From Streptococcus mitis (lineage in GTDB: Bacteria > Bacillota > Bacilli > Lactobacillales > Streptococcaceae): 64,000 bases of DNA. The position numbers and the translations under genes are program-made. This document shows positions 45,467 to 55,070 of this stretch, piece by piece. The notes under the pieces were generated by a model, which saw only the letters and a list, made by a program, of their open reading frames with translations, was not told the origin of the DNA and did no database searches. Position 1 is the first letter of the stretch, and the number at the start of each line of letters is the position of its first letter. The stretch lies in the NCBI RefSeq assembly GCF_946190275.1, contig NZ_CAMHZQ010000004.1, positions 62,001 to 126,000 of the forward strand, read 5' to 3'.

Positions 45467-46420
45467 ATGAAAGCAAAAAGAATCTTAAAAGACTTTGAAA
45501 CTTCTAAAATGAGTTTAAACATTTACACAAGCCCCTTGTTAGCCTTTGCTTTTGTCTTCATAGGAGAGTTTGTGGCTTATACTCTGTATGGTATTAGTTT
45601 GTTAGCTCTCATCGGACTAGCTAGAAATTTTGGAGAGGCTGGTCAAAATCTTGCAACCTACTTGCAGACCTTGCAGCAGAGCTTGATGGATAAAACAGGT
45701 GATTTTCGTTTAATTTTAGAATTGCTGGCCTTTGGTTTTATTCTCAACACTGTGTTCAGATGGACTAGAAAAGTTGAGAAAAGGCCTATTCAAACCTTGG
45801 GATTTTATAGAGAGAATTTCCTAAGCAATCTTCTTAAAGGATTTGGGCTAGGTCTGGCACTTTTTCTTCTGACCTTGTTAGGTTTAGTAGCATTAGGGCA
45901 ATATCGTTTGGAATCCATTCACTTGAATCCTTATTCGCTTACCTTTGTTGTCTTTACTATCCCATTTTGGATTTTACAGGGGACAGCAGAAGAAGTAGTG
46001 TCGCGTACTTGGCTCCTTCCTCAATTGGCTTCAAGAACCAATCTAAAACTAGCTGTTCTTATATCGAGCCTGTTCTTTACCCTGCTTCATGTGGGAAATT
46101 CTGGTCTAACACCACTATCTCTAGTGAATCTCTTCTTATTCGGAGTTGCCATGTCACTTTACCTCCTCAAAACAGATACAGTTTGGGGTGTAGCAGGTAT
46201 TCATGGGGCTTGGAATTTTGCTCAGGGCAATCTCTTTGGGATTTTAGTTAGTGGTCAACCATCCGGAACGTCTCTGATGAGCTTTTTACCACAAGGAAAT
46301 CAAGATTGGCTATCAGGTGGTTCTTTTGGCATAGAAGGTTCCATTATGACAAGTCTGGTCTTGCTACTGCTGATTGTCTATCTCGCTTACCAATTAAAGA
46401 AAGAAAATGAAAGGATGTGA
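45467..46420 (+). CDS. CPBP family intramembrane metalloprotease
   Basis: The 317-residue membrane protein has about eight hydrophobic segments and the three Abi/CPBP motifs. These are E175-E176-VVSR180, FFTLLHVGN (second metal-ligand His) and HGAWNFAQGN. Members cleave prenylated or membrane substrates, or protect against bacteriocins, in several bacteria; the substrate here is unknown. The gene has its own promoter, and its stop codon lies inside the following terminator hairpin. Confidence 0.9.
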   Translation: MKAKRILKDFETSKMSLNIYTSPLLAFAFVFIGEFVAYTLYGISLLALIGLARNFGEAGQNLATYLQTLQQSLMDKTGDFRLILELLAFGFILNTVFRWTRKVEKRPIQTLGFYRENFLSNLLKGFGLGLALFLLTLLGLVALGQYRLESIHLNPYSLTFVVFTIPFWILQGTAEEVVSRTWLLPQLASRTNLKLAVLISSLFFTLLHVGNSGLTPLSLVNLFLFGVAMSLYLLKTDTVWGVAGIHGAWNFAQGNLFGILVSGQPSGTSLMSFLPQGNQDWLSGGSFGIEGSIMTSLVLLLLIVYLAYQLKKENERM

Positions 46421-46440
46421 CTTCGGTCCGTCCTTTTCTT
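46410..46440 (+). terminator. Terminator overlapping the CPBP stop codon
   Basis: AAAGGATGTGAC and GTCCGTCCTTTTC pair (one bulge, one G-U) around a C(TTCG)G tetraloop. The gene's TGA stop (46418-46420) is inside the 5' arm, so translating ribosomes should influence folding. Confidence 0.8.
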
Positions 46441-46496
46441 CGTGAAAATGCTACAAGTATGCTAAAATAGGAATAACACATGGAGAGAGGATTCTT

Positions 46497-48485
46497 ATGA
46501 TTAACCGCATTACAGATAATCAATTTAAACTAGTATCAAAATATCAACCATCAGGAGATCAACCCCAAGCTATCGAGCAGTTGGTAGATAATATCGAGGG
46601 TGGAGAAAAAGCTCAGATTCTGATGGGGGCGACTGGAACAGGGAAGACCTATACTATGAGTCAGGTCATTTCCAAAGTCAATAAACCAACTCTGGTTATT
46701 GCCCACAATAAAACTCTAGCAGGCCAGCTTTATGGGGAGTTTAAGGAATTTTTCCCTGAAAATGCAGTTGAGTACTTTGTGTCTTACTATGATTATTACC
46801 AGCCAGAAGCCTATGTACCTTCTAGTGATACTTACATTGAGAAGGATAGTTCTGTCAATGATGAGATTGACAAACTTCGTCACTCAGCGACTTCGTCTCT
46901 TTTGGAGCGTAATGATGTTATTGTCGTGGCCTCAGTCTCTTGTATCTATGGTTTGGGTTCGCCTAAGGAATACGCTGATAGTGTTGTTAGTCTCCGTCCA
47001 GGTCTTGAAATTTCTCGTGATAAACTCTTGAATGACTTAGTTGACATCCAGTTTGAGCGAAATGATATTGATTTCCAACGCGGAAGATTTCGCGTTCGTG
47101 GGGATGTAGTGGAGATTTTCCCAGCCTCTCGTGATGAGCATGCCTTTCGAGTAGAATTTTTTGGAGACGAAATTGACCGTATTCGTGAGGTTGAGGCTCT
47201 GACAGGTCAGGTACTGGGAGAAGTGGATCATTTGGCGATTTTCCCTGCGACTCACTTTGTGACCAATGACGATCATATGGAGGATGCTATTGCCAAGATT
47301 CAAGCAGAATTAGAAGAGCAACTAGCTATCTTTGAGAAGGAAGGCAAACTGCTTGAAGCCCAGCGTTTGAAACAGCGGACAGAGTATGATATTGAGATGT
47401 TGCGTGAGATGGGCTATACCAACGGGGTTGAAAACTATTCACGCCACATGGATGGTCGTAGCGAAGGTGAGCCTCCTTATACGCTTCTCGACTTCTTCCC
47501 AGATGATTTTTTGATTATGATTGACGAGAGTCACATGACTATGGGACAAATCAAGGGCATGTACAATGGAGACCGTTCGCGTAAGGAAATGCTGGTTAAT
47601 TATGGTTTCCGTTTGCCGTCTGCTCTGGACAATCGTCCTCTCCGTCGTGAAGAGTTTGAAAGTCATGTGCACCAGATTGTCTACGTTTCAGCGACACCTG
47701 GTGACTATGAAAATGAACAGACCGAGACAGTGATTGAGCAAATCATTCGTCCGACAGGTCTTTTGGATCCTGAGGTGGAGGTCCGTCCGACTATGGGACA
47801 GATTGATGACCTCTTGGGTGAAATCAATGCCCGTGTTGAAAAGAACGAACGGACCTTTATCACCACTTTGACTAAGAAAATGGCAGAAGACTTAACCGAC
47901 TACTTTAAGGAAATGGGTATCAAGGTCAAGTACATGCACTCGGATATCAAGACTTTGGAACGTACGGAGATTATCCGTGACCTGCGCTTAGGAGTCTTTG
48001 ACGTCTTGGTCGGAATCAATCTCCTCCGTGAAGGGATTGATGTTCCTGAAGTAAGCTTAGTTGCCATTCTCGATGCTGACAAGGAAGGCTTCCTTCGTAA
48101 CGAACGTGGACTCATCCAGACCATTGGCCGCGCTGCCCGTAATAGCGAAGGACATGTCATTATGTACGCTGATACCATGACTCAGTCTATGCAACGTGCC
48201 ATTGATGAAACGGCCCGTCGTCGGAAAATCCAGATGGCTTATAATGAAGAGCATGGTATCGTTCCACAAACCATCAAGAAAGAAATCCGTGACCTGATTG
48301 CTGTGACCAAGGCAGTTGCTAAGGAAGAGGACAAGGAAGTCGATATTAATAGCCTCAACAAACAAGAGCGCAAAGAACTTGTCAAGAAACTAGAAAAACA
48401 AATGCAGGAAGCCGTTGAGGTGCTTGACTTTGAACTAGCAGCTCAGATACGTGATATGATGCTGGAAGTCAAGGCGTTGGATTAG
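46497..48485 (+). CDS. uvrB: Excinuclease ABC subunit B
   Basis: The 662-residue helicase-like DNA damage verifier has Walker A GATGTGKT (44-51), the [10 protein letters not shown] beta-hairpin region, [21 protein letters not shown], the C-terminal helicase motifs with [14 protein letters not shown] and QTIGRAARN, and a final UVR domain. Length is normal. The last codons (LEVKALD) are duplicated at the end of the next gene through a 21-bp direct repeat. Confidence 0.97.
   Translation: MINRITDNQFKLVSKYQPSGDQPQAIEQLVDNIEGGEKAQILMGATGTGKTYTMSQVISKVNKPTLVIAHNKTLAGQLYGEFKEFFPENAVEYFVSYYDYYQPEAYVPSSDTYIEKDSSVNDEIDKLRHSATSSLLERNDVIVVASVSCIYGLGSPKEYADSVVSLRPGLEISRDKLLNDLVDIQFERNDIDFQRGRFRVRGDVVEIFPASRDEHAFRVEFFGDEIDRIREVEALTGQVLGEVDHLAIFPATHFVTNDDHMEDAIAKIQAELEEQLAIFEKEGKLLEAQRLKQRTEYDIEMLREMGYTNGVENYSRHMDGRSEGEPPYTLLDFFPDDFLIMIDESHMTMGQIKGMYNGDRSRKEMLVNYGFRLPSALDNRPLRREEFESHVHQIVYVSATPGDYENEQTETVIEQIIRPTGLLDPEVEVRPTMGQIDDLLGEINARVEKNERTFITTLTKKMAEDLTDYFKEMGIKVKYMHSDIKTLERTEIIRDLRLGVFDVLVGINLLREGIDVPEVSLVAILDADKEGFLRNERGLIQTIGRAARNSEGHVIMYADTMTQSMQRAIDETARRRKIQMAYNEEHGIVPQTIKKEIRDLIAVTKAVAKEEDKEVDINSLNKQERKELVKKLEKQMQEAVEVLDFELAAQIRDMMLEVKALD
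48464..48484 (+). repeat. 21-bp direct repeat, left copy (end of uvrB)
   Basis: The 21 nt from GGAAGTCAAGG to GTTGGATTA recur without mismatch at 49100-49120. The left copy is the natural end of uvrB and encodes EVKALD. The unit brackets the flavodoxin-fold gene. Confidence 0.95.
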
Positions 48486-48494
48486 GGGAATTTT

Positions 48495-49121
48495 ATGAAT
48501 ATTTTAGTTATTAATGGACATCCTGATAAAGAAAGCTACTGCCAAGCAATTTTTCAAACGATTGTAGAAAACATAGACTCAAATAGACATGAACTTGAAA
48601 TGATTAATCTTAATGAGGAAGAGTTTGATCCTGTTTTACGTTATGGTTATCGACAAAGGATGGAGGACGATCCGTTTATTCTACGCTCTCAAGAATTAAT
48701 TCAGTGGGCAGATCATTTCATTTTTGTTTATCCTATTTGGTGGAGTAGTATGCCTAGTCTATTGAAGGGGTGGATTGATCGTGTTTTTACGCCAGGCATT
48801 GCATACTCTGCAAATAATCGAGGAAGCTTTATTTTGAACTACTTGAGAGGGAAACAGTTCAAAAAGTTACTAAAAGGAAAAACAGCTAGTATCTATGCAA
48901 CTTCTATGGCACCAACTTGGTGGTACAAAGTATTTTCAGGTCCGATTAACATTCCAGACAGTTATGGAATATCAGTATTAAAGAATGCTGTATTGAATCA
49001 CTGTGGCATAAAAACAAAGAGGGTTTCAATCTTAGGAGAGTTAGGCCGTGAAGTAAATACAAGTTCAACAAGACAAAAATTTCTACAAAAAGTAGCAAAG
49101 GAAGTCAAGGCGTTGGATTAA
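48495..49121 (+). CDS. Flavodoxin-fold NAD(P)H oxidoreductase
   Basis: The 208-residue protein starts MNILVINGHPDKESYCQAI, the flavin phosphate loop of the NQO/KefF/YheR family. It has the typical FVYPIWWSSMPSLLKGWIDRVFTPGIAY flavin segment. It likely reduces quinones or similar acceptors with a bound FMN or FAD. The final six residues, EVKALD, are identical to the UvrB C-terminus because the gene ends inside the right copy of a 21-bp repeat. Base composition is AT-richer than uvrB, suggesting acquisition. Confidence 0.88.
   Translation: MNILVINGHPDKESYCQAIFQTIVENIDSNRHELEMINLNEEEFDPVLRYGYRQRMEDDPFILRSQELIQWADHFIFVYPIWWSSMPSLLKGWIDRVFTPGIAYSANNRGSFILNYLRGKQFKKLLKGKTASIYATSMAPTWWYKVFSGPINIPDSYGISVLKNAVLNHCGIKTKRVSILGELGREVNTSSTRQKFLQKVAKEVKALD
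49100..49120 (+). repeat. 21-bp direct repeat, right copy
   Basis: Exact copy of the uvrB 3' end, located at the end of the flavodoxin-fold gene. Directly after it comes AGGAG, the ribosome-binding site for the GNAT gene, consistent with the ancestral uvrB-GNAT junction. Confidence 0.95.
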
Positions 49122-49135
49122 GGAGAAGAAAATAA

Positions 49136-49636
49136 ATGACGGTTATTATCAAATCAATGGAAACTCCTGAAGAGATAGAAGGTAAATCCTTCGTTCACTG
49201 GCAAACGTGGAGAGAGGCTTATGATGACCTTTTGCCTGCAGAATTTCAGGAGACAATGACATTAGAAAGGTGTCTATTCTTTAGTAAAAAGTATTCAGAA
49301 TATACATTGATTGCGATGGATGGCGTGAAGGTAGTTGGTTTTATCAGTTATGGAAACTTTCGTGATGAGACTATTCAAGCTGGTGAAATTATTGCTTTAT
49401 ATGTTTTAAAAGATTATTATGGAAAAGGTATCGCACAAAAGTTAGTTAGAGCAGCTTTGACTGCTCTTAATCATTTTTCTGAAATTTTCTTATGGGTATT
49501 GAAAGATAATAAGCGAGCCATTGCTTTCTATTAAAAAATGGGTTTTACTTTTGATGGCCAAGAAAAAATACTTGAACTTGGAAAGCCTATAAAGAAAAAC
49601 GAATGGTATTTTATTCTAAATAATTTTAAAAAGTAG
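49136..49636 (+). pseudogene. GNAT acetyltransferase interrupted by a nonsense codon
   Basis: The frame encodes a GNAT N-acetyltransferase with the acetyl-CoA loop YVLKDYYGKGIAQKLVRAAL. At codon 133 a TAA (49532-49534) interrupts the conserved NKRAIAFY-x-KMGF motif, where Glu is usual, so a GAA-to-TAA change is likely. The frame then continues KMGFTFDGQEKILEL to a TAG at 49634, for a 166-codon original length. The truncated 132-residue product would lack the last strand and helix. Read-through or suppression cannot be excluded. Confidence 0.88.
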
Positions 49637-49695
49637 AAGCTAGAATCTCTGGTACCAAGTCTGAAAATTTAATAAATTAGAAAGCGAGTAAATTT

Positions 49696-50163
49696 ATGTC
49701 CCGTTCCCAATTAACGATTTTAACAAATATTTGTCTGATTGAAGACCTCGAAACTCAGCGAGTGGTTGTGCAGTATCGCTCTCCTGAAACCAATCGCTGG
49801 TCTGGTTATGCCTTTCCTGGAGGTCATGTAGAAAATGGCGAATCTTTCGCAGAGTCTGTCATTCGTGAAATCTATGAAGAAACAGGGTTGACTATCCAAA
49901 ATCCTCAACTTGTCGGCATTAAAAATTGGCCACTAGATACAGGTGGGCGCTATATTGTCTTTTGTTATAAGGCAACTGAGTTCTCTGGTACCCTTCGCTC
50001 TTCAGATGAAGGAGAAGTTTCTTGGATTCAAAAAGACCAGATTCCAAACTTGGATCTGGCCTATGATATGCTACCTTTGATGGAGATGATGGAAGCTCCT
50101 GACAAGTCAGAGTTTTTCTACCGCCACCGTACAGAAGATGGCTGGGAGAAGAAAATCTTCTAG
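49696..50163 (+). CDS. mutX: NUDIX hydrolase, 8-oxo-dGTPase type
   Basis: The 155-residue protein has a perfect NUDIX box: G43-x5-E49-x7-R57-E58-x2-E61-E62-x-G64. It resembles the pneumococcal MutX that hydrolyses oxidised dGTP to prevent mutation. Its last 46 codons and the following 64 nt are repeated, in diverged form, on the far side of the ribose operon at 56216-56420. The ribosome-binding site is weak (AAAGCGAG). Confidence 0.9.
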   Translation: MSRSQLTILTNICLIEDLETQRVVVQYRSPETNRWSGYAFPGGHVENGESFAESVIREIYEETGLTIQNPQLVGIKNWPLDTGGRYIVFCYKATEFSGTLRSSDEGEVSWIQKDQIPNLDLAYDMLPLMEMMEAPDKSEFFYRHRTEDGWEKKIF

Positions 50164-50227
50164 TCTTTTACTAAAGAACCTAGCTGATCCAAGGCCTCTT
50201 CGATATAGTGGAGGTCTTGTTGTGTTT
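50022..50227. repeat. Direct repeat flanking the ribose operon, left copy
   Basis: This 206-bp segment, the mutX 3' end plus the first 64 nt of the minus-strand niaR 3' end, is about 91 percent identical (19 differences by eye, one a deletion) to 56216-56420. The niaR part here (50164-50227) encodes only about the last 21 residues and is a remnant. Homology stops abruptly at GTTGTGTTT. Confidence 0.93.
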
Positions 50228-50303
50228 TCTGTCTAATAGTAATAGAAGATTAGGAAAAAACATATATACTCTGAAATAAATTTAAAATATTTCTAAAAAA
50301 GTA

Positions 50304-50352
50304 TTGACAAAAACAAAGAAAACGCTTACTATATACATAAGGGAACGGTTCC
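50304..50352 (+). promoter_or_regulatory. rbs promoter with cre site and RbsR operator
   Basis: TTGACA (50304-50309) and TACTAT (50327-50332) are 17 nt apart. AGAAAACGCTTACT (50317-50330) matches the CcpA cre consensus TGWAANCGNTNWCA at 12 of 14 positions and overlaps the -10. GGAAC-G-GTTCC (50342-50352) is a perfect palindrome just after it, typical for a LacI-family operator. This predicts glucose repression plus ribose induction. Confidence 0.82.
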
Positions 50353-50373
50353 ACAATATAAAAAGGAGGAGTG

Positions 50374-51348
50374 ATGACTACAATAAAACAGGTTGCTGAA
50401 GAAGCTGGAGTATCAAAGTCAACAGTTTCAAGATATATTTCGAAAAAAGGCTATGTCGGAGATGATGCGAGAGAAAAGATAAAAAATGCTATCAAGAAAT
50501 TAAATTACACACCAAATGTATTAGCACAATCTTTAAAAACTAAAAAAAATCGAATGGTAGGACTCTTATTGCCAGATATTTCTAATCCGTTCTTCCCAAG
50601 ATTGGTTCGAGGAGCCGAATCATATTTGAAAGATAAAGGTTATAGGATTATGGTTGGTACTATTTCAGATCATGATTCGTTAGAAGAATATATAAACCTT
50701 TTGTTAAAAACAAATGCAGCTGGTATTATAACGACACTTGACTTTACAAAGGAATTTCCAAATCTGACGTTACCTGTTGTTGTGGTTGACCGGATTAGTA
50801 AAGATACAGGTTACGGTGTCTTTTCTGATAATCAGTTGGGTGGACGTTTGGCTGCTAAAGCAATTTGGAATGCTGGCGCTAAGCAAGTTATGATTATTAA
50901 AGTTTTAGATGATAAAGCTGAGAACATTGCGGAACGATTTGAAGCCAGTTTAAACTATTTGAGGAATAAATCTTTAGAGATTCATATTGAAGAAAGTGAA
51001 ACATTTGAGTTTGAAAAAATTCAAAAAGAAGCTAAAGAGAATCTAAAAAGAAATCCAAATATTGATAGTATTATAGCACCTTCTGATATTCATGCGATAG
51101 CTTATATTCATGAAATTTTAGCAATTGGTAAAAAAATTCCAGATGATATTCAAATCATTGGTTATGATGATATTGTACTTAGTCAATTTATTTATCCTTC
51201 TTTATCAACTATCCACCAATCATCATATAAAATGGGAGAACAGGCTGCAAGGCTAATCTATAATATGGCAAATAAGTTCTCTATAGATGAAGTTAAAATT
51301 AAACTACCTGTTAGATACGTAGAAAGAAATACATTAAGGAGAAAGTAA
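50374..51348 (+). CDS. rbsR: Ribose operon repressor, LacI family
   Basis: The 324-residue regulator has an N-terminal helix-turn-helix TIKQVAEEAGVSKSTVSRYIS and a periplasmic-binding-protein-like sensor domain with GLLLPDISNPFFPRLVRGAE. The usual VGYDD-type IIGYDDI motif is near residue 268. I chose the ATG at 50374, as GGAGG lies 4 nt upstream; a GTG directly before it is the other option. It should bind the palindrome just upstream and release it in response to ribose. Confidence 0.92.
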   Translation: MTTIKQVAEEAGVSKSTVSRYISKKGYVGDDAREKIKNAIKKLNYTPNVLAQSLKTKKNRMVGLLLPDISNPFFPRLVRGAESYLKDKGYRIMVGTISDHDSLEEYINLLLKTNAAGIITTLDFTKEFPNLTLPVVVVDRISKDTGYGVFSDNQLGGRLAAKAIWNAGAKQVMIIKVLDDKAENIAERFEASLNYLRNKSLEIHIEESETFEFEKIQKEAKENLKRNPNIDSIIAPSDIHAIAYIHEILAIGKKIPDDIQIIGYDDIVLSQFIYPSLSTIHQSSYKMGEQAARLIYNMANKFSIDEVKIKLPVRYVERNTLRRK

Positions 51349-52259
51349 TGAGTAAAATTGTTGTTGTTGGAAGTATTTCAATGGACTTAGTTATGAGAAC
51401 AAAAAGGATTCCAGAAGGAGGTGAAACGATTTTTGGGGATTCATTTAATATAGTTCCAGGTGGAAAAGGTGCAAATCAAGCTGTAGCTATTGGTAGATTA
51501 TCCAGTGTAGAAGATAATGTTTACATATTTGGAAACGTCGGAGAAGATATTTTTTCAGCAGATTTACTAAGCAATCTGCAAAATAATAATATTTCTATAG
51601 AATATGTGGGAACGGTACCACAATCTACAGGAGTTGCACAAATTACTTTATATGGAGGTGATAATAGGATTATTTATTATCCCGGAGCGAATAATTTAGT
51701 TAAAACAAATGATTGGAAAAATGAGTGGGAATTGATTAGTGATGCAAGTATTGTTGTATTACAAAATGAAATACCACATGAAGCCAACTTATCTATAGCT
51801 AAATTTTGTCAAGAAAATAAAGTTAAGGTGCTTTACAATCCTGCACCAGCTAGAGAAACGGATATAGAGATGATTCCTTTTTGTGATTTTATTACTCCTA
51901 ATGAGCATGAATGTTCAGAGCTTTTTCCAGATAAGAAATTAGAAGAAATTATTAAAATTTATCCTAATAAAATGATTGTGACATTAGGAGTTGAAGGTTC
52001 TATTTATTATGATGGGGCAGCAGTTCAGAAGATTCCTGCTATAAAAGCAGAAGTAGTTGATACTACAGGAGCAGGAGATACGTTTAATGGTGCTTTTGCT
52101 TATGCTATCTCAAAAGGAAAAGAGATGAATATTGCATTGTCCTTTGCAACGATTGCTTCACATCTTTCTGTTCAAAGGTTTGGAGCGCAAGGAGGCATGC
52201 CGAGTTTGAAAGAAATAAAGGAGCATTCAGGATATGAAGAAATATGGGATTTTAAATAG
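51348..52259 (+). CDS. rbsK: Ribokinase
   Basis: The 303-residue PfkB-family kinase phosphorylates ribose to ribose 5-phosphate. It has the first PfkB signature GGKGANQAVAIGRL and the catalytic DTTGAGDTFNGAFAYA near residue 238. The start overlaps the rbsR stop by 1 nt (TAATG). An operator-like sequence is embedded at 51608-51624. Its 3' end overlaps rbsD by 26 nt. Confidence 0.96.
   Translation: MSKIVVVGSISMDLVMRTKRIPEGGETIFGDSFNIVPGGKGANQAVAIGRLSSVEDNVYIFGNVGEDIFSADLLSNLQNNNISIEYVGTVPQSTGVAQITLYGGDNRIIYYPGANNLVKTNDWKNEWELISDASIVVLQNEIPHEANLSIAKFCQENKVKVLYNPAPARETDIEMIPFCDFITPNEHECSELFPDKKLEEIIKIYPNKMIVTLGVEGSIYYDGAAVQKIPAIKAEVVDTTGAGDTFNGAFAYAISKGKEMNIALSFATIASHLSVQRFGAQGGMPSLKEIKEHSGYEEIWDFK
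51608..51624 (+). promoter_or_regulatory. Possible auxiliary RbsR operator inside rbsK
   Basis: GGGAACGGTACCACAAT matches the promoter-proximal operator GGGAACGGTTCCACAAT (50341-50357) at 16 of 17 positions. It lies 1267 nt downstream within rbsK, coding for GTVPQ. LacI-family repressors often use a second internal operator for looping. Chance through codon choice is possible but unlikely for so long a match. Confidence 0.5.
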
Positions 52260-52632
52260 TAATATAGCAAAACTAGCTGATGATTTAGGTCATATGGATT
52301 TGGTTTGTATCGGAGATTTAGGATTGCCAGTTCCAAAAGGTGTTGATAAAATTGATTTAGCATTAAGAAAAGGCAGTCCAAGTTTTTTAGAAGTTTTAAA
52401 AGAATATTCAGATCATGTACTTATTGAAAAAATTTTCTTAGCAGAAGAAATTAAGGAAAAAAACAAAGAACAGTGGCAAGCAGTTCTAGATCTTTTAGGA
52501 TCGAATATAATTATTGAATATATTAGTCATGAAGAATTGAAAGCTATGAATACTAAAGTTAAGGCAGTTATTCGCACTGGGGAAGATACACCATATTCGA
52601 ATATAATCTTGCAATCAGGAGTTATTATTTAG
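52234..52632 (+). CDS. rbsD: D-ribose pyranase
   Basis: The 132-residue RbsD converts beta-ribopyranose to the furanose form used by ribokinase. Landmarks are the N-terminal MKKYGILNSNIAKLADDLGHMD with the catalytic His20, GDLGLPVP, and the C-terminal VKAVIRTGEDTPYSNIILQSGV. It starts within the end of rbsK; GGAGCATTCAGG upstream serves as ribosome-binding site. Confidence 0.96.
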   Translation: MKKYGILNSNIAKLADDLGHMDLVCIGDLGLPVPKGVDKIDLALRKGSPSFLEVLKEYSDHVLIEKIFLAEEIKEKNKEQWQAVLDLLGSNIIIEYISHEELKAMNTKVKAVIRTGEDTPYSNIILQSGVII

Positions 52633-52645
52633 AAGGGGGTTGCCT

Positions 52646-54124
52646 ATGAAAATTGAAATGAAGAACATTTCAAAATCTTTTGGGAATAATCGTGTTTTAG
52701 AAAGTATTGATTTGGTTCTTAATTCAGGAGAAGTTCATGCTTTAATGGGAGAGAATGGTGCAGGCAAATCAACCTTAATGAATATTTTAACTGGACTTTT
52801 TCCAGCTACTTCAGGAACTATTTTTATTGATGGAAAAGAAAAAACATTTTCTAATCCTCAAGAGGCAGAACGGTTTGGACTGAGTTTTATTCATCAAGAA
52901 ATGAATACTTGGCCAGATATGACTGTACTTGATAATCTTTTTTTAGGAAGAGAAATTAAAAATTCGATTGGGTTTCTAGATAAAGCTAGTATGGAAAGGA
53001 AAGCTAAAGAAGCATTTAAACGTCTTAATATATCTATTCCTCTCGACGCAATCATTGGTCAATTATCAGTCGGACAACAACAAATGATAGAAATAGCAAA
53101 ATGTCTATTATCAGAAGTTTCCTTGTTAATTATGGATGAACCCACAGCAGCTTTAACTGATCGTGAAACTGAAACACTTTTTAAAGTGATAGAAGGATTA
53201 AAATCTGATGGTGTAGGTATTGTGTATATTTCACATCGGATGGAAGAAATCTTTAAGATTACAGATCTTATAACTGTTATGAGGGATGGGTTTGTAATTG
53301 ATACTAAGAAAACGAAGTTAACTAATGCGGATGAATTAGTTCAGAAGATGGTAGGTCGTGAATTAGAAGATTATTATCCAGAAAAAAAGGCTGAGATTGG
53401 GAATATTGTTTTTCAAGCTAAGAATCTTTCTGGTGATGCTTTTACGGATATTTCTTTCTATGTACGTCAAGGGGAAATTCTTGGTTTTTCTGGTTTGATG
53501 GGTGCTGGTCGTACTGAAATAATGCGAGCAATTTTTGGAATTGATTCTTTAAAATCTGGTCAAATTATAATAAACGAAGAACAACTGATAATTAAAAATC
53601 CTTTTGAAGCAATTAAGCATGGAATTGGTTTCTTAACAGAAGATCGTAAAGATGAGGGATTGATTTTAGATTTTTCTATTAAAGATAATATGACTTTACC
53701 TAGTACTCGTGATTTTGTTAAAAATGGCATTTTCGATAATAAAACAAGTGATATATTTGTACAACGTTTAATAGATAGGCTACGAATTAAATCAGGTTAT
53801 CCAGATAAGGAAGTTGGAACACTTTCTGGTGGTAATCAACAGAAAGTAGTTTTAGCAAAATGGATAGGTATTGCTCCAAAAGTACTGATTCTAGATGAGC
53901 CAACTCGTGGGGTAGATGTTGGTGCTAAGCGTGAAATTTACCAATTAATGAATGAATTGGCTGAACGAGGTGTGCCAATTATTATGGTATCTTCAGATTT
54001 ACCAGAAGTGATCGGAGTCAGTGATCGCATTATGGTCATGCATGAAGGAAGAATTAGTGGAGAATTAACACGTCAAGAAGCTACACAAGAAAAAGTTATG
54101 CAACTAGCTACAGGAGGACAATAG
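52646..54124 (+). CDS. rbsA: Ribose ABC transporter ATPase
   Basis: The 492-residue sugar-type ATPase contains two ABC domains. The first has GENGAGKST (35-43), LSVGQQQMIEIAK and LLIMDEPTAALTD. The second starts near residue 250 with GFSGLMGAGRTE and has LSGGNQQKVVLAKW and LILDEPTRGVDVGAK. The degenerate second Walker A (GAGRTE) is normal for this subfamily. I chose the ATG at 52646 after AAGGGGG; a TTG at 52640 is unlikely. Confidence 0.96.
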   Translation: MKIEMKNISKSFGNNRVLESIDLVLNSGEVHALMGENGAGKSTLMNILTGLFPATSGTIFIDGKEKTFSNPQEAERFGLSFIHQEMNTWPDMTVLDNLFLGREIKNSIGFLDKASMERKAKEAFKRLNISIPLDAIIGQLSVGQQQMIEIAKCLLSEVSLLIMDEPTAALTDRETETLFKVIEGLKSDGVGIVYISHRMEEIFKITDLITVMRDGFVIDTKKTKLTNADELVQKMVGRELEDYYPEKKAEIGNIVFQAKNLSGDAFTDISFYVRQGEILGFSGLMGAGRTEIMRAIFGIDSLKSGQIIINEEQLIIKNPFEAIKHGIGFLTEDRKDEGLILDFSIKDNMTLPSTRDFVKNGIFDNKTSDIFVQRLIDRLRIKSGYPDKEVGTLSGGNQQKVVLAKWIGIAPKVLILDEPTRGVDVGAKREIYQLMNELAERGVPIIMVSSDLPEVIGVSDRIMVMHEGRISGELTRQEATQEKVMQLATGGQ

Positions 54125-54125
54125 T

Positions 54126-55070
54126 GTGAAAAATACTATGAAGTATATGTCAGAATTGACAACAGTAATAGCATTGATAATTTTAATGGCTGTCATCACT
54201 ATTATCAATTCAAATTTTTTAACAGCAAATAATCTGTTAAATTTACTATTGCAAGTAACATCAAATGCACTGATCGCTTTTGGAATGACCTTTGTTATTC
54301 TAACAGGTGGAATTGATTTATCAGTTGGATCAATTTTAGCCTTATCCAGTGCGTTAACAGCTGGTCTATTAGGATCTGGAATGCCTGTTATATTAGCAAT
54401 TCTCATCTCTTTAATTTTGGGTTGCATTCTGGGGATGATGAATGGTTTATTGATTTCCTACGGGAAATTAGCTCCATTTATCGTTACTTTAGCAACTATG
54501 ACTATTTTTAGAGGCGCAACACTTGTTTATACAAATGGGAATCCTATTACAAAGGGATTAAGTGATACATTCTTATTTCAATTTTTGGGGCAAGGTTACA
54601 TAGTCGGAATTCCATTTCCTGTAATTATTATGTTTATTGTATTTATTGTTTTATATGTTTTACTTCATAAAACAGCATTTGGTAAATCTGTGTATGCTAT
54701 AGGGGGGAATGAAAAAGCAGCATATATATCAGGTGTGAAACTAAATAAAGTGAAAATTATCATTTATTCAATTTCAGGTATTATGGCTTCAATTTCTGGA
54801 TTGATTATAACATCACGATTAAGTTCTGCTCAACCAACAGCAGGTGCTAGTTATGAAATGGATGCTATTGCAGCTGTTGTTCTTGGGGGAACCTCTTTAT
54901 CAGGAGGTAAAGGTCGTATACTGGGGACTCTAATAGGTGCTTTAATTATTGGGGTTTTGAATAATGGGCTTAATATTATCGGTGTTTCAGCATTTTGGCA
55001 ACAAGTAGTAAAAGGAGTTGTAATTTTAATTGCTGTTCTGATTGATCGTTTTAAAGTTGTAAAACAGTAG
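54126..55070 (+). CDS. rbsC: Ribose ABC transporter permease
   Basis: The 314-residue membrane permease has about eight to ten hydrophobic segments. It shows the family motifs GIDLSVGSILALSSALTAGLLG and a late AVVLGGTSLSGGKGRILGTLIGALIIGVLNNGLN. The start is GTG at 54126, one base after the rbsA stop, with AGGAGG 8 nt upstream. Confidence 0.95.
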   Translation: MKNTMKYMSELTTVIALIILMAVITIINSNFLTANNLLNLLLQVTSNALIAFGMTFVILTGGIDLSVGSILALSSALTAGLLGSGMPVILAILISLILGCILGMMNGLLISYGKLAPFIVTLATMTIFRGATLVYTNGNPITKGLSDTFLFQFLGQGYIVGIPFPVIIMFIVFIVLYVLLHKTAFGKSVYAIGGNEKAAYISGVKLNKVKIIIYSISGIMASISGLIITSRLSSAQPTAGASYEMDAIAAVVLGGTSLSGGKGRILGTLIGALIIGVLNNGLNIIGVSAFWQQVVKGVVILIAVLIDRFKVVKQ

